From Clostridia bacterium (GTDB lineage: Bacteria; Bacillota_A; Clostridia; Oscillospirales; CAG-382), in contig JAFWWX010000060.1 in NCBI GenBank assembly GCA_017517985.1, positions 1 to 5,748 on the forward strand: DNA of 5,748 nt, in the 5' to 3' direction. Shown here piece after piece: positions 2,904-5,748 of the stretch (position 1 is the first letter of the stretch; the number at the start of each line of letters is the position of its first letter). The position numbers and the translations under genes are program-made. The notes beneath the pieces are model-generated. The model saw nothing but the letters and a program-made list of their open reading frames with translations, searched no databases and had not been told where the DNA came from.

Positions 2904-5748
2904 TTATTCGTACTTTGTCCAATCTTTAACTTTTCTAAGAGCAGTCCATTTTTCGTAGATATGATTCTTCATTTCATATTCATGGCTGTTGGTTGCTTCC
3001 ATAACTGCCAGATAGTACCACGCTGATTTGTCGCTGTTATCAGGCCAGTTAATCGTATCAGCGAGTAAATCATCTGCAGTTTCAGGCACACGATTGAGAA
3101 CTCTGTTAATCATCGTCATAGCTTCTGCTCTTGTAATAAACCGATCAGGCTTGAATGTTCCGTCTTCATAACCTCTTATCCAGCCATGTGCAGCAGCTTC
3201 GTGAATATCGTGCTCTGCCCAGTGTCCTTCAACATCTGTAAAGGTGTCAACCACTTCAAATTCCGAATTGTCAAATCTTGCACAAATTGCTGCAAATTCA
3301 GCACGGGTGATAAATTCATCAGGAGCAAAGCTGTCCGTAGCTCTGCCTTTTACAATACCGAGCTTTGCCATTGTGGAAATTGCAGTATTGTGCCAATCTC
3401 CCTCATTAACATCATTAAAGTTATTTTCTGTTGTAAGGTTATTATCTCTTACTTCATCGGGCTTTAACAATCTGAAGAAAATTGCTGATACTTCAGCTCG
3501 GCTGATATTGTCATTCGGTCTTACTGTACCATCGGGATAACCTACAACATAAGCGAAGTGATTATCGCTGTCAAGCTGGCCGGGTGTATCATAGCCCTCG
3601 CCTGCACCGCCGTTGTCTTTAACCCATTTTGCGTATACTGTAATATCCTTGGTCATTGTAACTTCTTCAACATACTCGGTCAGTTCTTCATCCAGATACC
3701 AGCCTTCAAAGATGTAATCTTCTTTTTTGGGTTTTTTGGTAAGAATTACATTCTTTCCGCTGTTATAACTTTCTGATGAATACTCAGTACCGCCGTTTGA
3801 TACGTATGTCAGGGTGTATTTTACGGGAGTTACAACACTGCCGCCTCCACCGCCGTTATATGTCCACTGTGCAGTGAATGTGATGTTCTGATTTACGATA
3901 ACACTGTCATCGGATGCGTTTGTTCCAAGATCCGATTTCCAGCCTTTGAATGTGTAGTTCTTACGAGTGGGGGCTTCTTTTACAGTAACATTGGTACCGG
4001 CTGGAACAGCTTCAGGACTGTAATCTACGCCTTCGGCACCGATTCCGCTGTTCAAGTCATAACTTACTATGTATTCTTTGATAAATCTTCCGAGGAAGGT
4101 TACATCGTGGTCGGGCATTGTAAACTTATTGATTTCAACGGTAGCTGTTCTTGTGTACCAGCCGTCAAATATATATCCTGGGAATTCAGGTTTTGATTCA
4201 ACATAAAGTTCTGTGCCGAAGCGTACATTTACCTTGTTTTTGTCTGTTAAACCAGGAACACCTTCGGGCTGTTCTCCGTAGTAGTCATATGTTACATTAT
4301 ATGAATGCCTGTCAAAGTAAATGTCAAGAACAAGATTTCCGTCACCGTTTTCATCAACTGTAACATGACCGTAGCTCTTGGTGTGGTCTGTGTTTACATA
4401 GAATCCTGTGTGCTCCTTCTTGCCGGCTTCAATGTGCTGTCCCACAAACGCAATTCTTGAATAGGAATCTTCTTCATCAAGTTTGTAGTCGTTCTTGTTA
4501 AATGTATTGCCTGCGTCAGTCTTTTGGAACCAGTAGTTAACCTGATAATCCACTGTGTTTGATGCAAACTTACCCTTTAATACAACATCTTTATCCGGCA
4601 TTTCAAATGCGGTTACTATATTTGTATCTGCACCGTCATACCAGCCTGTGAAGGTGTAACCGGGAACATACGGAGTTTCCGCAACATCAATTTCATCACC
4701 GAATCTGACACTGGTTTTTCCTTCCGGCTTTGCGGGAGTTCCTTCAGGTGTTATTCCCTCGTATTCATATGAAACATTATGCTTATTTCTGTTGTAGTAG
4801 AATTTGAGTGCAAAACTGCCGTCTCCTGAAATAGTACCGCTTTCGATACTGATTTCACTCTGATAAGTGAATCCCGGATATTCTTTAGGATGAGCTGAAA
4901 CAGCTGAATCTGTTGTTCCGCGTCTTGTTTCGCCTGAATCAAGGTCATATCTTGTGCCGTCAACACTTTCAAGATAATGTTCTACTCTGTAGGGGGTGCT
5001 TGTATTTTTTGCAAAATGACCTACAATGTGCACATTATGAGCGGGCATTGTGAATTCACCTTCAACTGCATTATCGATTGTACCTCTGTACCAGCCTACA
5101 AATGTATAGCCCGCAGGAGCAGTGGCTTTATCTGCCACTGTAACATCTGCACCGAATGTGTATGTTCCGCCTATAGGAAGTGCGGGAGCATCATCGGGAA
5201 TGTCGCCTTCATAGATATAGGTTACATTGTACTGTTCTCTGTCGTAGTATACCTTAAGTACAAGTGAACCGTCACCTGAGATTACGTCGGAGATGGTCGC
5301 ACTACTCTTTCCTTCGTTATACTTGAATCCTGTGAATCTGTTAAGAGGTGTTGCGGTTACAGTATGGCCCGTTGTGCCTGTAAAGCTTTCTGTAACCTCC
5401 GGATTTGTTTCATAAACACCGTCTGTTGAAGTTTCCAAATAATGATGAACGGTATAAGGTGTATTGTCACCGGGCTTGAAGTATCCGCGTAGTGTAACAT
5501 CACGGTCGGGCATCGTAAATCCCGTAACGATGTTTGTTACTTCGCCTCTGTACCAACCCACAAATGTATATCCGTCAGGAGCCTCTGCTTCATCTTCTAC
5601 TGTTACATCTGCTCCGAAAGCATAAGTTTCTTCTGCGGGAAGTTCAGATACTCCTGCGGGGACATTACCTTCATACTCATATGTTACCTTGTAGTCGTTT
5701 CTGTCGTAGTAAAGTTTGAGTACAAGTAAACCGTCGCCTGTTATAATT
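2904..5748 (-). CDS. Giant SLH-anchored cell-surface protein with MucBP-like and InlB-type repeats, N-terminus outside the window
   Basis: The frame is open from the window edge to TAA at 2906-2904, giving 947 residues; the GTG at 5561 is an internal valine, since the repeat pattern continues upstream of it. Domains in window numbering: tandem repeats of about 150-160 residues beginning YNVTYxYEG at residues 19, 173, 323 and 483 (each with a YTFxGWY...FxMPxxDV block; units 1 and 2 also have a YxVxHYLE block, which unit 3 lacks), two Listeria-Bacteroides (InlB B-type) repeats at about 559-631 and 644-708 separated by a glycine run, and three SLH domains at about 725-761, 775-825 and 835-886 with SRAE, TRAE and TRAE signatures. 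A C-terminal tail containing WYYLAVMEATNSHEY follows. SLH domains bind secondary cell-wall polymer, so the protein is attached non-covalently and displays the repeats outward. An adhesin or surface-layer role is likely, but the ligand is unknown. There is no LPXTG motif. Its terminator follows. Confidence 0.92.
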   Translation of the reverse strand, partial: IITGDGLLVLKLYYDRNDYKVTYEYEGNVPAGVSELPAEETYAFGADVTVEDEAEAPDGYTFVGWYRGEVTNIVTGFTMPDRDVTLRGYFKPGDNTPYTVHHYLETSTDGVYETNPEVTESFTGTTGHTVTATPLNRFTGFKYNEGKSSATISDVISGDGSLVLKVYYDREQYNVTYIYEGDIPDDAPALPIGGTYTFGADVTVADKATAPAGYTFVGWYRGTIDNAVEGEFTMPAHNVHIVGHFAKNTSTPYRVEHYLESVDGTRYDLDSGETRRGTTDSAVSAHPKEYPGFTYQSEISIESGTISGDGSFALKFYYNRNKHNVSYEYEGITPEGTPAKPEGKTSVRFGDEIDVAETPYVPGYTFTGWYDGADTNIVTAFEMPDKDVVLKGKFASNTVDYQVNYWFQKTDAGNTFNKNDYKLDEEDSYSRIAFVGQHIEAGKKEHTGFYVNTDHTKSYGHVTVDENGDGNLVLDIYFDRHSYNVTYDYYGEQPEGVPGLTDKNKVNVRFGTELYVESKPEFPGYIFDGWYTRTATVEINKFTMPDHDVTFLGRFIKEYIVSYDLNSGIGAEGVDYSPEAVPAGTNVTVKEAPTRKNYTFKGWKSDLGTNASDDSVIVNQNITFTAQWTYNGGGGGSVVTPVKYTLTYVSNGGTEYSSESYNSGKNVILTKKPKKEDYIFEGWYLDEELTEYVEEVTMTKDITVYAKWVKDNGGAGEGYDTPGQLDSDNHFAYVVGYPDGTVRPNDNISRAEVSAIFFRLLKPDEVRDNNLTTENNFNDVNEGDWHNTAISTMAKLGIVKGRATDSFAPDEFITRAEFAAICARFDNSEFEVVDTFTDVEGHWAEHDIHEAAAHGWIRGYEDGTFKPDRFITRAEAMTMINRVLNRVPETADDLLADTINWPDNSDKSAWYYLAVMEATNSHEYEMKNHIYEKWTALRKVKDWTKYE
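3090..3575 (-). other. Three SLH domains (cell-wall anchoring module)
   Basis: Within the large surface protein this part holds the phrases GYPDGTVRPNDNISRAE, GRATDSFAPDEFITRAEF and GYEDGTFKPDRFITRAEA, one per SLH domain, with FNDVNEGDWHN and FTDVEGHWAE opening the second and third. The first lacks the usual opening FxDV segment and has SRAE instead of TRAE. Three SLH domains in tandem normally form the trimeric-like unit that binds pyruvylated wall polymer. Confidence 0.9.
4083..5747 (-). repeat. Coding tandem repeats of the surface protein (three full units and partial ends)
   Basis: Units run approximately 5693-5232, 5231-4782 and 4781-4302, with a C-terminal half-unit at 4301-4083 and the tail of another unit at 5747-5694. 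Each reads YNVTYxYEG, a charged loop, YTFxGWY, FxMPxxDV, a spacer, then GDGxLxLKxYYDR. The two N-terminal-most copies are the most alike, also at the DNA level (for example around 5545-5570 and 5085-5110). The third unit is longer and carries an unusual WFQKTDAGNTFNKNDYKL insert in place of the HYLE block. Confidence 0.85.

Noticed and set aside
3186..3540. Plus-strand ORFs opposite the SLH domains
   Set aside because: They are shadows of the strongly supported SLH coding frame.
3090..5747. Evenly spaced repeats that might suggest a CRISPR array
   Set aside because: The repeats are about 450 bases long, degenerate and in a continuous coding frame; they are protein repeats.

Overview
The window looks like a chromosomal segment of a low-GC Gram-positive bacterium, most likely a gut or rumen Clostridia member (an Oscillospirales-like lineage is an inference). 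The grounds are AT-rich DNA, AAGGAG-type ribosome sites, a TTGACT/TATAAT promoter, several intrinsic terminators and a large cell-wall protein with three S-layer homology (SLH) domains.

Layout. (1) 1-1008, plus strand: the 3' part of a multi-pass membrane protein of unknown function, ending in a good terminator. (2) 1074-1231: a complete tRNA-Arg(CCU) gene with its own extended -10 promoter and a hairpin terminator. (3) 1232-2675: a stretch of genetic debris. It holds an inverted copy of part of the tRNA terminator, a strong hairpin, the last 47 codons of a tyrosine recombinase (minus strand), a chimeric minus-strand ORF that begins as a guanine deaminase and switches to unrelated sequence after about 93 residues, a promoter region with a Pho-box-like direct repeat, an orphan ribosome site plus ATG, and a decayed second copy of the 3' half of the tRNA-Arg gene. 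(4) 2783-5748, minus strand: a terminator and the C-terminal 947 residues of a giant repeat-rich SLH surface protein whose N-terminus lies beyond the window.

Interpretation. An intact tRNA-Arg, an integrase tail just downstream of it, and a degenerate same-orientation tRNA 3' half about 1.5 kb away are what an integrated element leaves behind after heavy deletion. I read 1115-2675 as the scar of a genomic island that used tRNA-Arg(CCU) as its attachment site. The truncated integrase and the in-frame guanine deaminase fusion would be deletion joints within it. This is inference from sequence layout; no database search was possible. The membrane protein and the SLH protein are unrelated flanking chromosomal genes as far as can be seen. 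I see no new defence or biosynthetic system here; the interest lies in the island scar and the chimeric gene.
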